36,280 bases of DNA, from IMG/VR virus record IMGVR_UViG_3300037502_004178, positions 1-36,280 of that record; one strand, written 5' to 3'. The notes beneath the pieces are model-generated. The model had not been told where the DNA came from. It searched no databases and saw only the letters and a program-made list of their open reading frames with translations. The translations under genes and the position numbers were made by a program. Source of the DNA: a virus. Below, one piece after another: positions 13,605 through 21,414 of the stretch. Positions within the stretch are counted from its first letter, which is position 1. Each line of letters begins with the position of its first letter.

Positions 13605-13907
13605 TTATTCCGTGAACTTAGCAAACTTGCGCTCAAATAAAGACAAGGCTCTTGTCCCCATAAATCCAGCAGTGCCTGCCATGAAGCCTGCAAGCGGTAT
13701 CGGGGCTTTAAGATACCAACACAACAAACTGGCCAACATGCCGGCAAAACCACTGACAATGACTTGCATTAGTGCTTCTCGCCAAAGAAATGGCTTATTG
13801 TGCTGGCGTATGTGTTGAATGTGAGTCACTAAACCACCCCATAAGGCCGCGCCAGTAAACGCAAGATACGTAATGAGGCTGTAGGTATTTGGGTCTTTTT
13901 CTGGCAT
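13605..13907 (-). CDS. Holin
   Basis: A 100-residue membrane protein with three hydrophobic segments: YSLITYLAFTGAALWGGLV, ALMQVIVSGFAGMLASLLCW and a Gly/Ala-rich IPLAGFMAGTAGFMGTRALS, with a charged C-terminus. This is the layout of class I-like phage holins and it lies directly before the endolysin gene. It would form inner-membrane lesions that release the muramidase. The chosen start drops a 13-residue upstream extension that lacks a ribosome binding site. The gene lies downstream of a double terminator. Confidence 0.75.
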   Translation of the reverse strand: MPEKDPNTYSLITYLAFTGAALWGGLVTHIQHIRQHNKPFLWREALMQVIVSGFAGMLASLLCWYLKAPIPLAGFMAGTAGFMGTRALSLFERKFAKFTE

Positions 13908-13933
13908 AGCTGCTGCTCGTTTGAGGTAGGAAA

Positions 13934-13999
13934 TAAAAAGCCCCACCGACGAAAATCGGCAGGGCTAGATACAAAAAAAGCCACCTAAAAAGGCAGCTT
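13934..13999 (-). terminator. Tandem intrinsic terminators after the portal gene
   Basis: Two stem-loops in series on the minus strand. The first pairs GCTGCC with GGTGGC (two G-U pairs) and is followed by seven U; the second pairs AGCCCTGCCGA with TCGGTGGGGCT and is followed by five U. Together they should strongly separate head-packaging and lysis transcripts. Confidence 0.8.
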
Positions 14000-14044
14000 G
14001 GTCACTATGGAAAAAATATACCCCAGTTTTTTTCAGAGTGCAAA

Positions 14045-16132
14045 TTACATTTGGTCAATCATGCCCTCAACACTTTGTAACATTTGGCTCTGTACTACGC
14101 TCATTTCCTGGCTTAACTGCTCAATCTCTTGCGTAATTCGCTTAGTCTCAGCAACGGTTTTAGCGTCATCATAGCGCTGGCTATCTGTTAGCGTTACTTC
14201 ACGCTCAGCTTTGGCCGCGATGTTCTTAGCTTCGTTCTCAAGTTTCATCACCTTAGCGGCCATTTCACGCATCGATAGCTCGAGCTGTTGTTGTTGCAAC
14301 TGCTGTTGCTGTTGCTGCTCCGCTTGCATTGCTGCCTGTTCTTCTTCTGTCATGTCCTCAACATCTTTTGGCACGTTGAGAGCGCCACGAACACGCTCCA
14401 TGAACTCTTCCTTGTTCGGAACATCAGACAACTCTAATACCAGGTCAATCACTGCCATTTGCACCTCTGGCGGCAATTGAGAGGTGATCATCATCATGCG
14501 CTCAGCGAGCTGTGACTTGTACGCTGCGGTTTGCTGGATTGGAGCAAGGGCAATATGAGCTCGAAGCCTGGTGATATCGTTCGACACAAGACCATCAGGA
14601 CCAACCTCATTAAGCACGACCGTTTTACGTTTTCGCTTATCATCACGGTTAATCACAATCGCGTTGTTCTTACGCGCCTTTAAATCAGTAAGGATGTAAC
14701 AAAGCAAGAGCTCACCAAGCAGCTGAGAGCCAAAGTTGTAGTTATCATTGATTTCAGCAAGGGTCGTTGCACCCTGCTCAACTAGATTTGCAATCGCCAC
14801 GCCGCTACTCGCGTTCGAGTCTTGACCAAGAAAAGCGCCATAAACACCCATAGTATCTTGAATCAACTTCATCGAGTCCTGCATGACGTTAAATTGCTGT
14901 GCGGCTATTTGGAAATCCTGCTGAACCTGGAACACTTCGCTGATTGACTTCTGGTTTTTACGGTTTGGATTTAGTTTAATCAGGCCGTCTGGTCGCTCGA
15001 CTTCCTCTAACACCTGCTCCTGACTCATATCCGTTGCGTCTTTGTCCATCAATACACGCTTAGCTTGTAGTAACCAGGTAAGCTTGATTCGACGGAAGTT
15101 CACTTCGTCCTGGGCCGGAATAGAGCGAGCGATTAGTCCGTATGGCTCGCCGCTAGAGTCTTTACGGAAACCCCAAAAAGGAACAATAGGAAACATACCG
15201 TTAGGCGCTTCGCAATCTCGCGTTCCTAAGTGGTACATGCCAGCGTACCATTCTTCTTTGATAGTGCTGACTTGAGCCAGTCGAACTTCAGCGCGGCCCA
15301 TTGCAAGAGCCATTGCGTGTGCCAGGTCGTTCTTATCGAACTCAATCACGCGACCGTCAAGCGTATCAAGCACCGGCTTACGCTCGATATGTCGAACATA
15401 GACGATTTGCAAGCGAATACGCTCACGGTTATGTGATAGGTACTCGGAATGGTCCCTTGACCAGTTGTTAAACGCATCATGAGCCGTGACCAGCGCAGGG
15501 TCGATGCCTTCAATGTTGTCCACATCAACGAAGCCACGCCAATCATTACGTGCGTTATCGAGAATGCTCGCCTTTTCTGGCACTAACGTTTTAAGCTCAT
15601 CGATATCAATCCATCGGTATCGCATTACCCACCGGCAATCGGACCAATCAGCCTCAACACTAAACCAGTCCCAAAACACCTCATCACGAGGAACAACCTT
15701 AACCTTGTACTTTGGACCGAAGGGATTTGGGTTTCGATAGCACTCCACAAAACCAACACCGGCTTTAATCTGCGACGAGTACGCTTCTGACCGTGCCTTA
15801 TCTAGCCTTGAAAGGCGAGCGGCATCGGCAAATTCAGAGTTGACCGCTTCTGCTAGCAGCTCCATTTGTTCATCTGGGTCGTCAGCGGAAACTAACAGGT
15901 CAGTACGTGTCTTTGCCTCCATACCCAAAACGCCGTCGATAGTCGGCGCAATCAGGTTATGTATCGTTGCCGGTTGGCCACGTTCCTGGAGCTTTTTCTT
16001 TACGCCAGGATCTAATTGGTCACCATCGTAATAGGCCATAGCGGTCTTAGCAGCGGTGCGCCAGTCGGGTTGCCCATCAATATCGGACATTATTCGAGTC
16101 ATGAACTCGTTGGATTTGGAATGTAACATCAT
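14045..16132 (-). CDS. Portal protein, P22-like
   Basis: A 695-residue protein of the size and domain order of P22-type portals. The body includes TIHNLIAPTIDGVLGMEAKT, DEVFWDWFSVEADWSDCRWV and MFPIVPFWGFRKDSSGEPYG, characteristic of this family. Near residue 595 there is a polyglutamine stretch (AEQQQQQQLQQQQLE), followed by a long coiled coil that probably corresponds to the barrel inside the capsid. It forms the dodecameric DNA entry ring at one capsid vertex, docking terminase and then the adaptor proteins. The start overlaps the terminase stop. Confidence 0.88.
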   Translation of the reverse strand: MMLHSKSNEFMTRIMSDIDGQPDWRTAAKTAMAYYDGDQLDPGVKKKLQERGQPATIHNLIAPTIDGVLGMEAKTRTDLLVSADDPDEQMELLAEAVNSEFADAARLSRLDKARSEAYSSQIKAGVGFVECYRNPNPFGPKYKVKVVPRDEVFWDWFSVEADWSDCRWVMRYRWIDIDELKTLVPEKASILDNARNDWRGFVDVDNIEGIDPALVTAHDAFNNWSRDHSEYLSHNRERIRLQIVYVRHIERKPVLDTLDGRVIEFDKNDLAHAMALAMGRAEVRLAQVSTIKEEWYAGMYHLGTRDCEAPNGMFPIVPFWGFRKDSSGEPYGLIARSIPAQDEVNFRRIKLTWLLQAKRVLMDKDATDMSQEQVLEEVERPDGLIKLNPNRKNQKSISEVFQVQQDFQIAAQQFNVMQDSMKLIQDTMGVYGAFLGQDSNASSGVAIANLVEQGATTLAEINDNYNFGSQLLGELLLCYILTDLKARKNNAIVINRDDKRKRKTVVLNEVGPDGLVSNDITRLRAHIALAPIQQTAAYKSQLAERMMMITSQLPPEVQMAVIDLVLELSDVPNKEEFMERVRGALNVPKDVEDMTEEEQAAMQAEQQQQQQLQQQQLELSMREMAAKVMKLENEAKNIAAKAEREVTLTDSQRYDDAKTVAETKRITQEIEQLSQEMSVVQSQMLQSVEGMIDQM

Positions 16133-17835
16133 TATTTAGTCTGCCAGTGGTTAGTTGATGGATCGCGTTTAAGATCTTCGGATATAACTCGAATAGGCAT
16201 TCTCGCTCGCGCTTCCTGCGCTAAGAGATAACTCATCACCTGGTCGTCGAAACAACCGTCTTGTGCGTTCATGCTGCCTTTCTTGTCGTACACGTAACTG
16301 TGAAACTCTGAGATAGTGCCTATCCAGCGGATACCGGACACGCCACCTTTGAATAGTGTTTTCATGCCTTCGGTTAGAATTGGCTTTGACTGTTTGCTGG
16401 TATACCAACCTAACTTAACCGTCTCGTTGTCGTTATCTCGGTCTAAATACTGCTCTGAATAGATACGCTGGTTTGGATACAGGTCTTTAAGCTTTTGAAT
16501 GAAGGCGTGGCCGTGGTTATTTCGTTCGGGCATGATGTATGCCTCGCCGTACATTTGGCCAAGATGCGCGGCAATGTGAGCCAGGAGCTCTACATCGATG
16601 TGACCAAACCAGTGAGCAACCTGTTCACCGTCACTTTTCTTAACGATATCGATACTGCTTCGGTCGCCATGTTCCAAACCTTCCGCGATATCGACGCCGA
16701 TAGCGTATTCCTCATCCTCATCAAACATTTCCCACTGCAGGAGCAAGTTCATTGCGTTACGCTGCAGTCTCAATGGGTCGTCTGAATCTATCGAATGAAC
16801 ACGAGTAAGGTTGCCTGTCACTGGCTCCATGTCGTAGACCAGGAACGGCGAAAGAATGTCTGACTCTGCAGACATGACATGCGTAGGGTTAAAGACTTTA
16901 CGGCCAGAAGTAAGAAACGCTTCCATCGGAGTAGACGGAAACTCTTGCTTCATTTCCTCGCCCTGAACTGATTCTTTCTCGAGATACCACTGCTTTTGCT
17001 CATCATCGAGCTTGCAGTTCATCGCCTTTTCTACGCCTGCAAAGTATTCCTGCATGGCCACTGGCATTACCAAGCCGTTTTTTGGTAATGGCATTCGATA
17101 CTTGGGATCTTGCCACCATGCAAAAAAGTGAAACTTATAGTCCTCGGACGATAGCTCTACGCCGCTTTTGTGTTGCTCCATAGAACGTAGGCACATGCTA
17201 TAGAAGTCACCGCCAACACCTTCAGCGGTCGATTCAATGAAACATATCGCGTTCTTATGTATCGCATTGAGCGTACCGGTCTTAACTTCCTTGGCCTTTT
17301 GCGGGTACTTAGCACAAATTTTCCCGTGCTCCGATACGTGGAGCCGCTGGACCGTTCCTGAACGGAATGAGGTAGCAACTTGAATGGATGAACCATTCTT
17401 AAATACCATGCGACCACCGTTAGCGCCGCCCTTGCGTTCAACGGTTGGTAGTGCTGGCTTGAGCCAAACAGGAAGATTGTCGTAAGGGATCTCAATCTTA
17501 GTTCGGAAGATTTCACCCGCAGCTTGTTTGTCTTGAGCAATGATGCCGCACTTGAGATTCGTATTCCAAAGCGCTTCATCAAGCAGGTAAATATCAATTG
17601 CAGTAGAGAAGCCTAGCTGACGAGCTTTTAAGATGATGTTCTTGTGGCCCATCATCTTGAACAACAAAGCCTGAGCTGGCCTTAACTTGAACGTAACGAG
17701 TTCGCCGTCCTCGTTCTCAATCTTGTACAGATTGTTTATTCGCCACCACTTGTCACTAAGCTTACTTAGCAGATATGCGCGGTCCTCTGGGGAGAGTGAA
17801 GCAATATCGTTGTTAACGTTTATATCTACTGCCAT
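16132..17835 (-). CDS. terL: Terminase large subunit
   Basis: A 567-residue packaging motor. The ATPase domain has ARQLGFST (residues 71-78), the terminase-type Walker A, and a Walker B-like CFIESTAEGVGGDFY near residue 200. The C-terminal RNase H-like nuclease domain has its metal-binding Asp in AIGVDIAEG and a late acidic residue in GCFDDQVMSYLLA. It cuts concatemeric DNA and pumps it through the portal. It is preceded by the YopX-like gene and separated from it by a terminator hairpin. Confidence 0.93.
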   Translation of the reverse strand: MAVDINVNNDIASLSPEDRAYLLSKLSDKWWRINNLYKIENEDGELVTFKLRPAQALLFKMMGHKNIILKARQLGFSTAIDIYLLDEALWNTNLKCGIIAQDKQAAGEIFRTKIEIPYDNLPVWLKPALPTVERKGGANGGRMVFKNGSSIQVATSFRSGTVQRLHVSEHGKICAKYPQKAKEVKTGTLNAIHKNAICFIESTAEGVGGDFYSMCLRSMEQHKSGVELSSEDYKFHFFAWWQDPKYRMPLPKNGLVMPVAMQEYFAGVEKAMNCKLDDEQKQWYLEKESVQGEEMKQEFPSTPMEAFLTSGRKVFNPTHVMSAESDILSPFLVYDMEPVTGNLTRVHSIDSDDPLRLQRNAMNLLLQWEMFDEDEEYAIGVDIAEGLEHGDRSSIDIVKKSDGEQVAHWFGHIDVELLAHIAAHLGQMYGEAYIMPERNNHGHAFIQKLKDLYPNQRIYSEQYLDRDNDNETVKLGWYTSKQSKPILTEGMKTLFKGGVSGIRWIGTISEFHSYVYDKKGSMNAQDGCFDDQVMSYLLAQEARARMPIRVISEDLKRDPSTNHWQTK

Positions 17836-17849
17836 TATCTAACGCGCAC

Positions 17850-17874
17850 AAAAAAGGCCGCCGATTGGCGACCT
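17850..17874 (-). terminator. Intrinsic terminator between YopX-like and terminase genes
   Basis: AGGYCGCC / GGCGGCCT hairpin with a 4-base loop and a run of six U on the minus strand. Confidence 0.8.
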
Positions 17875-17902
17875 GTAATATTTGATACTGGGCTTATCAT
17901 CC

Positions 17903-18307
17903 TTATGACGTTAGCTCTGGGTGTTGGTAAATGTTCCCGATGACTTCTAATTCTGTTTTATCTAAGTAATCACGGCTAAGCTTTACGTTCCAATGAGGGT
18001 TTGGAGTAACATAAAACGCACCATCACCAAATTTAACCTCCATTGGCGCGTATGGCTTTAGCTCTAAAAGATCGCCTTCATAGATTTCAACGTCATTTTT
18101 ATCTTTTAGTCCCGTGAACTGCATTACATGAGTGCATTCATCATAAAACGTATTATAGGGACTCAACGAAGCTGAATCATCGGGGTCGCATATATCGCCG
18201 TTAACATCCACTTCCACATACAATGCAGCGCCTAACCCTGCTATTACGTTCTGCTCCATACTAGAACTAGAGCCATTCCATACTCGGAACTTAATTTCTC
18301 TCATCAT
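17903..18307 (-). CDS. YopX family protein
   Basis: A 134-residue protein with the family hallmarks: an N-terminal REIKFRVWN, a central MQFTGLKDKNDVEIYEGDLL and a C-terminal ELEVIGNIYQHPELTS. YopX proteins are common in phages and prophages of Firmicutes and proteobacteria and have a beta-barrel core; their role is not established. It is placed between the two terminase genes, an unusual interruption of the packaging module, with a 9-base gap from the small subunit stop. Confidence 0.85.
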   Translation of the reverse strand: MMREIKFRVWNGSSSSMEQNVIAGLGAALYVEVDVNGDICDPDDSASLSPYNTFYDECTHVMQFTGLKDKNDVEIYEGDLLELKPYAPMEVKFGDGAFYVTPNPHWNVKLSRDYLDKTELEVIGNIYQHPELTS

Positions 18308-18316
18308 CTATATTCC

Positions 18317-19117
18317 TTAGTGAACAACAAAACCGTTCGAGTCCATGGCCTGAACCTCGGCAACAATATCAGCAATAGCAGTACCCAAACCGGCTTGCTC
18401 TGACGCTAAGCGTTCAGATTCGAGCTCTGACTTGCGAACGTTAGCCTTTGTTTTAAGTAGTGACTCAATCCTGGCCACGTTTCTATCAATGGCGATATCC
18501 GTTTCTTTCCAAAGCTCATACAACTTAACTCGCTCGACCACACCAAGCTCCTCGTTCTGTAACTCGGATTCAATCTCACCATATTTAGTCATAGCGATCA
18601 TGGTTCGAGCGCGGCACATTTCAATCTCGTCATCGATGACGGTCTTACTCGCATCAAAGATTGCGTCCAGGTCACCAAGTCGTCTCGCGTATGCGCCATG
18701 CTTTTGACAGATAGTGTTGTTTGGCATGAAGTGGCCGAGGTGATTTCGTTGTGGATTTTGCGTAGAGCGGCCTGAGTGATCACTTTGATCACTACTTTTT
18801 GCGCAGTTTAACTGATCACTTTGCGTAGAACTGCTTGAACTCTTTGTATTCTCTTGTTTTTCTCCCCTTTTCCCCACTCCCTTTTGATCACTTTCGGACG
18901 GCTTCGCAGAGGTTTTATTGGATGTGTCTTGTGTGGGAGTGCGCAATTTAGGGGCATTTTGCGCAGACTGATCACTTTTAGTGATCACTTTAAGATAGCG
19001 GCGCGCAGTATTGTAATTAATGCGCTTTTTGTCACACCACTGTTTAATCGTAATTCCGCTTTCATTGAAGGCTTGTTCGTATTCTGCTTGTAGCTTTGAC
19101 CAATCGCGGCGAGCCAT
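18317..19117 (-). CDS. Terminase small subunit with N-terminal HTH
   Basis: A 266-residue protein. The N-terminal 45 residues (MARRDWSKLQAEYEQAFNES, then KQWCDKKRINYNTARRYLKV) form a helix-turn-helix for binding the packaging site. A Ser/Gln/Lys-rich low-complexity linker follows (about 50-130). The C-terminal part (QKHGAYARRLGDLDAIFDAS onwards) is helical with charged coiled-coil segments, as in oligomerising small terminases. It precedes the large subunit in the operon. Name given from layout and motif style; the linker is unusually long. Confidence 0.72.
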   Translation of the reverse strand: MARRDWSKLQAEYEQAFNESGITIKQWCDKKRINYNTARRYLKVITKSDQSAQNAPKLRTPTQDTSNKTSAKPSESDQKGVGKRGEKQENTKSSSSSTQSDQLNCAKSSDQSDHSGRSTQNPQRNHLGHFMPNNTICQKHGAYARRLGDLDAIFDASKTVIDDEIEMCRARTMIAMTKYGEIESELQNEELGVVERVKLYELWKETDIAIDRNVARIESLLKTKANVRKSELESERLASEQAGLGTAIADIVAEVQAMDSNGFVVH

Positions 19118-19134
19118 AAAAACCCCTAAAACGA

Positions 19135-19160
19135 AAAAAGTCCGCCAGTTGGCGACCTTT
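19135..19160 (-). terminator. Weak intrinsic terminator before the small terminase gene
   Basis: AGGTCGCC / GGCGGACT hairpin with one mismatch and a 4-base loop, followed by six U on the minus strand. It resembles the hairpin before the large terminase gene. Confidence 0.65.
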
Positions 19161-19225
19161 ATAATTTAGACTTGTGCATTATTGGAAAAGAGTACCCCAG
19201 TTCCCGAAGTCAATCAAGATTCATG

Positions 19226-19509
19226 CTAACTGACTCTATCTTCAGCGTGGTCATATTCGGCGCTTAATCTCTTATCTAGCAGTGATTGAGCTTCTTTCTC
19301 GTACTCGAATAACAAATCGCGCCAGCTGGCTGCAATGCCAGATATATTCTAGGTCCAGCTCTGGGAACTCCCCTTCATATGGTTTTAAGCCATGTTCCAT
19401 CCAGGTCTTACCGCGCTCTAGGTTTTTCTCATAGCAGCTCCAAGTGCTGCAAGGTTTGGGTAACATCATCCCGGAACTCTTCCCGGTCACTTTTAAACTC
19501 AAAAATCAT
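19226..19509 (-). pseudogene. Small acidic helical protein gene broken by two frameshifts
   Basis: Three partial frames join into one sensible reading. Frame 1 starts by ATGA overlap with the upstream gene: MIFEFKSDREEFRDDVTQTL. Frame 2 continues EKNLERGKTWMEHGLKPYEG and FPELDLEYIW. Frame 3 continues ASWRDLLFEYEKEAQSLLDK to a stop at 19226. The two shifts are both in the direction expected of one-base insertions, near 19430-19445 and 19320-19345. The restored protein would be about 94 residues, acidic and helical. It may be a decayed gene or sequence errors; function unknown. Confidence 0.55.
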
Positions 19510-20102
19510 TGCTCTTCCCACGCTGGTGGAGTTAGGGAAAGAATCCAGTTTCTTAACAAGATCATTTGCGGGCAAAACACCATGCTTTCGACATAGGTGT
19601 AAAGTGGCGGGTAGTCATGCTGCTTTCGCGTTATGAATGCCTTCGCGTCGGCTTCAGTTAGGCACGTTCTTACTACTACCTCAATCTCTTGCATGTAGAA
19701 CTTTTTGATGCCGTCTGGCAAATCATGCCAATCAGGATTGAAGGTGTTATTAAAGGCCGCAAGTAGTGCGTCATAGCAATCACCCTCGATATCACCATCG
19801 GGTGCTTTAACGTCCATACTCGCGTGCGCTTCGGCCCACTCAATAAGCCAGTCTGGCTGGCAATCAAATAGGTGTTCAAACAGGCCATCGTAATTATCAT
19901 CGTGAATGGAATGGTAAAGCGTTATGCCGTCTTCAGTGTCGGCAATCTCCCAATGATGCTCGCTATAACCTTCCTCGGTAACAAGGTGTGTTTTGTACCT
20001 TACTTGCCAGCTAGGCGCGTTGGTCGCCCGGTTGTCCTGCTCGTGCATTTGCTTGGACATTTCAAGTAGGAAGCTTGGTATTACTGCGGTTTGCTCTGTC
20101 AT
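19506..20102 (-). CDS. Hypothetical phage protein
   Basis: A 198-residue acidic protein with high Trp, His and Asp content. Distinct features are QVRYKTHLVTEEGYSEHHWE near residue 35, an acidic NYDGLFEHLFDCQPDWLIEW, and a C-terminal VVVRTCLTEADAKAFITRKQ followed by DYPPLYTYVESMVFCPQMIL. No membrane segment or signal peptide. It ends by ATGA overlap with the broken downstream gene. Position in the early region suggests an accessory role in replication control or takeover, but no function can be given. Confidence 0.65.
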   Translation of the reverse strand: MTEQTAVIPSFLLEMSKQMHEQDNRATNAPSWQVRYKTHLVTEEGYSEHHWEIADTEDGITLYHSIHDDNYDGLFEHLFDCQPDWLIEWAEAHASMDVKAPDGDIEGDCYDALLAAFNNTFNPDWHDLPDGIKKFYMQEIEVVVRTCLTEADAKAFITRKQHDYPPLYTYVESMVFCPQMILLRNWILSLTPPAWEEQ

Positions 20103-20118
20103 GGTGTGTAGACCTTAT

Positions 20119-20292
20119 TTAAATGTTCTTTAGTTGCTTGTAGCTGGTACCAAACATCATGTTAATGAAGCGCTTGGATACGTTCTCTTTGAGTAGCTTG
20201 CGAATGCTGACCTTTTGCTCTTCAGTCAGGTTTGGATTGCTGATTTCACGCTGGCGCAGCTTGAACTCTTCTGATCGCATATTGGTAGCCAT
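20119..20292 (-). CDS. Small basic helical protein
   Basis: A 57-residue frame preceded by a strong AAGGGGAAC ribosome binding site. The product (MATNMRSEEFKLRQREISNP, then EEQKVSIRKLLKENVSKRFI) is basic and helical, and could include a helix-turn-helix-like fold, with a C-terminal MMFGTSYKQLKNI. Its 5' end overlaps the 3' end of the DUF4236-like gene by 47 bases in a different frame. The clear ribosome binding site is the main evidence that it is real. Confidence 0.6.
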   Translation of the reverse strand: MATNMRSEEFKLRQREISNPNLTEEQKVSIRKLLKENVSKRFINMMFGTSYKQLKNI

Positions 20293-20503
20293 TACTTGTT
20301 CCCCTTATCTGCTTTATCCAATCGCTTACGGCTCTTAGGCCGGTACCCACCAGCGCACCGTTTAGGTACCAACCGGCACGGCCAATATTCACGGACAGCC
20401 ATTTAAAGCCGATAGTGACGCTCATAAAGCCACGCTTGCCAAAGTTAAGCCAAAGGCCGGGAAGCAGCCTTACGCGCTTGTGAAATCGAATTTGAGTAGA
20501 CAT
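20246..20503 (-). CDS. DUF4236-like protein
   Basis: An 85-residue protein whose first 50 residues follow the DUF4236 pattern: RFHKRVRLLPGLWLNFGKRG, then MSVTIGFKWLSVNIGRAGWY and LNGALVGTGLRA, a repeating strand-and-glycine arrangement. In many such proteins this short beta-rich domain is attached to a membrane or other domain; here it stands almost alone. Role unknown. The C-terminal 15 residues overlap the start of the next gene, so the true end may be less conserved. Confidence 0.65.
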   Translation of the reverse strand: MSTQIRFHKRVRLLPGLWLNFGKRGFMSVTIGFKWLSVNIGRAGWYLNGALVGTGLRAVSDWIKQIRGTSNGYQYAIRRVQAAPA

Positions 20504-20532
20504 TTGATATTACCTAGATAGTTATTTTGTTT

Positions 20533-20829
20533 TTATTGTTCTATTTGATGTGTTCTGTAGTCAGTCTCGCCAGTGACTTTGTGCTCTAAGTTTCCCACCC
20601 GGTTTGTTATCCACTCACCTTTAGGCAGAAACACGCGCTTAAACTCACCGTGCCACGTTCCCGCCCCTTCGATTGGCTCACCGTTTGGGTAATGCGTCGG
20701 ACCGCATACGCAGCATAGAGCGCGGCCTAGATATTCCTTTGGCGTTAGCTCTTCAAAGTCTTTGGCGTGGTAATGACAACAAGCCGTGTTTTCAACACAT
20801 CCACACTCTGCGCATTGAAATAAACTCAT
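20533..20829 (-). CDS. Cysteine-rich zinc-ribbon-like phage protein
   Basis: A 98-residue protein starting MSLFQCAECGCVENTACCHY, with a second cysteine cluster ALCCVCGPTHYPNGEPIEGA and a conserved-looking GTWHGEFKRVFLPKGEW. The two CxxC pairs and His suggest a structural zinc site. This small protein type recurs in early regions of marine and enteric phages. I use the ATG rather than an in-frame GTG four codons earlier, because AAGGAG overlaps the GTG but lies 11 bases before the ATG. Function unknown. Confidence 0.7.
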   Translation of the reverse strand: MSLFQCAECGCVENTACCHYHAKDFEELTPKEYLGRALCCVCGPTHYPNGEPIEGAGTWHGEFKRVFLPKGEWITNRVGNLEHKVTGETDYRTHQIEQ

Positions 20830-20855
20830 TAATAAACTCACTCCTTAAGTTCCTT

Positions 20856-21005
20856 TTAGTTTTCAGTTAAGACAATTCCATCATCAGATGAAGCTGCACC
20901 AGTAATGACTTGACCGCTCTCTGTTCTAACAAGCCCAAATTGTTCAGCCTGTTGGATTGCGTCACGTAGGTTTTCAAGGACTGCTTTTAAGGTTTTTCCT
21001 TCCAT
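20856..21005 (-). CDS. Small hypothetical protein
   Basis: A 49-residue frame (MEGKTLKAVLENLRDAIQQA, ending ASSDDGIVLTEN) with GGAG placed 6 to 7 bases before the ATG. It is acidic, with an N-terminal amphipathic helix. It lies between two other small early genes on the same strand. No family recognised. Confidence 0.55.
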   Translation of the reverse strand: MEGKTLKAVLENLRDAIQQAEQFGLVRTESGQVITGAASSDDGIVLTEN

Positions 21006-21033
21006 ATCCACTCCAAATTTCTGCCTTGCCTAG

Positions 21034-21225
21034 TCAGCGTATTTCCTGTGGCCAACTGACCTTGGTTGTCTTGGTTGGACGCTTGCCGATGTACTGGCAA
21101 GCATCACCTTCAATCACCGCGATATCTTTAACGCCAAACTGCCTGGCGAACTGTTTGGTTATTCCTAATAGTTCGTTGCGTTCTAACGTCTCTATCATCG
21201 AGTCACGGCAATTGTTGAATTTCAC
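21034..21225 (-). CDS. Small hypothetical protein, GTG start
   Basis: A 63-residue frame (RDSMIETLERNELLGITKQF, then FGVKDIAVIEGDACQYIGKR). The GTG start directly abuts the stop of the upstream gene, with AAGG before it; an internal ATG at codon 10 is an alternative. Basic C-terminus. No family recognised. Confidence 0.5.
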   Translation of the reverse strand: MKFNNCRDSMIETLERNELLGITKQFARQFGVKDIAVIEGDACQYIGKRPTKTTKVSWPQEIR

Positions 21226-21414
21226 TTAGTGCGTAGCCTTACCAGGATAAAACGCCATTCGAAAACATACTCGCGCATGGTCAACTATTGAACGGCGCAC
21301 GCTTTTGATCTTCGTTAGTCGTGACGCCACAATCCAGCACAGTGAAGCTCTTAATAATCGATTGTTTCGCTCGTATTCAGTCGCAGCGTGAAGAATTATT
21401 AATTTGATGGTCAT
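21226..21414 (-). CDS. Small basic protein coupled to the helicase gene
   Basis: A 62-residue very basic protein (MTIKLIILHAATEYERNNRL, then RSIVDHARVCFRMAFYPGKA). Its ATG overlaps the stop of the dnaB-like gene (ATGA), and its stop abuts the next start. The basic, Arg-rich helix pattern would suit nucleic acid contact, but no family is recognised. A function in replication is only suggested by place. Confidence 0.55.
   Translation of the reverse strand: MTIKLIILHAATEYERNNRLLRASLCWIVASRLTKIKSVRRSIVDHARVCFRMAFYPGKATH

Noticed and set aside
19272-19502. Intact 76-residue gene with TTG start
   Set aside because: It is better explained as the middle part of a gene broken by two frameshifts, since the flanking frames continue it sensibly.
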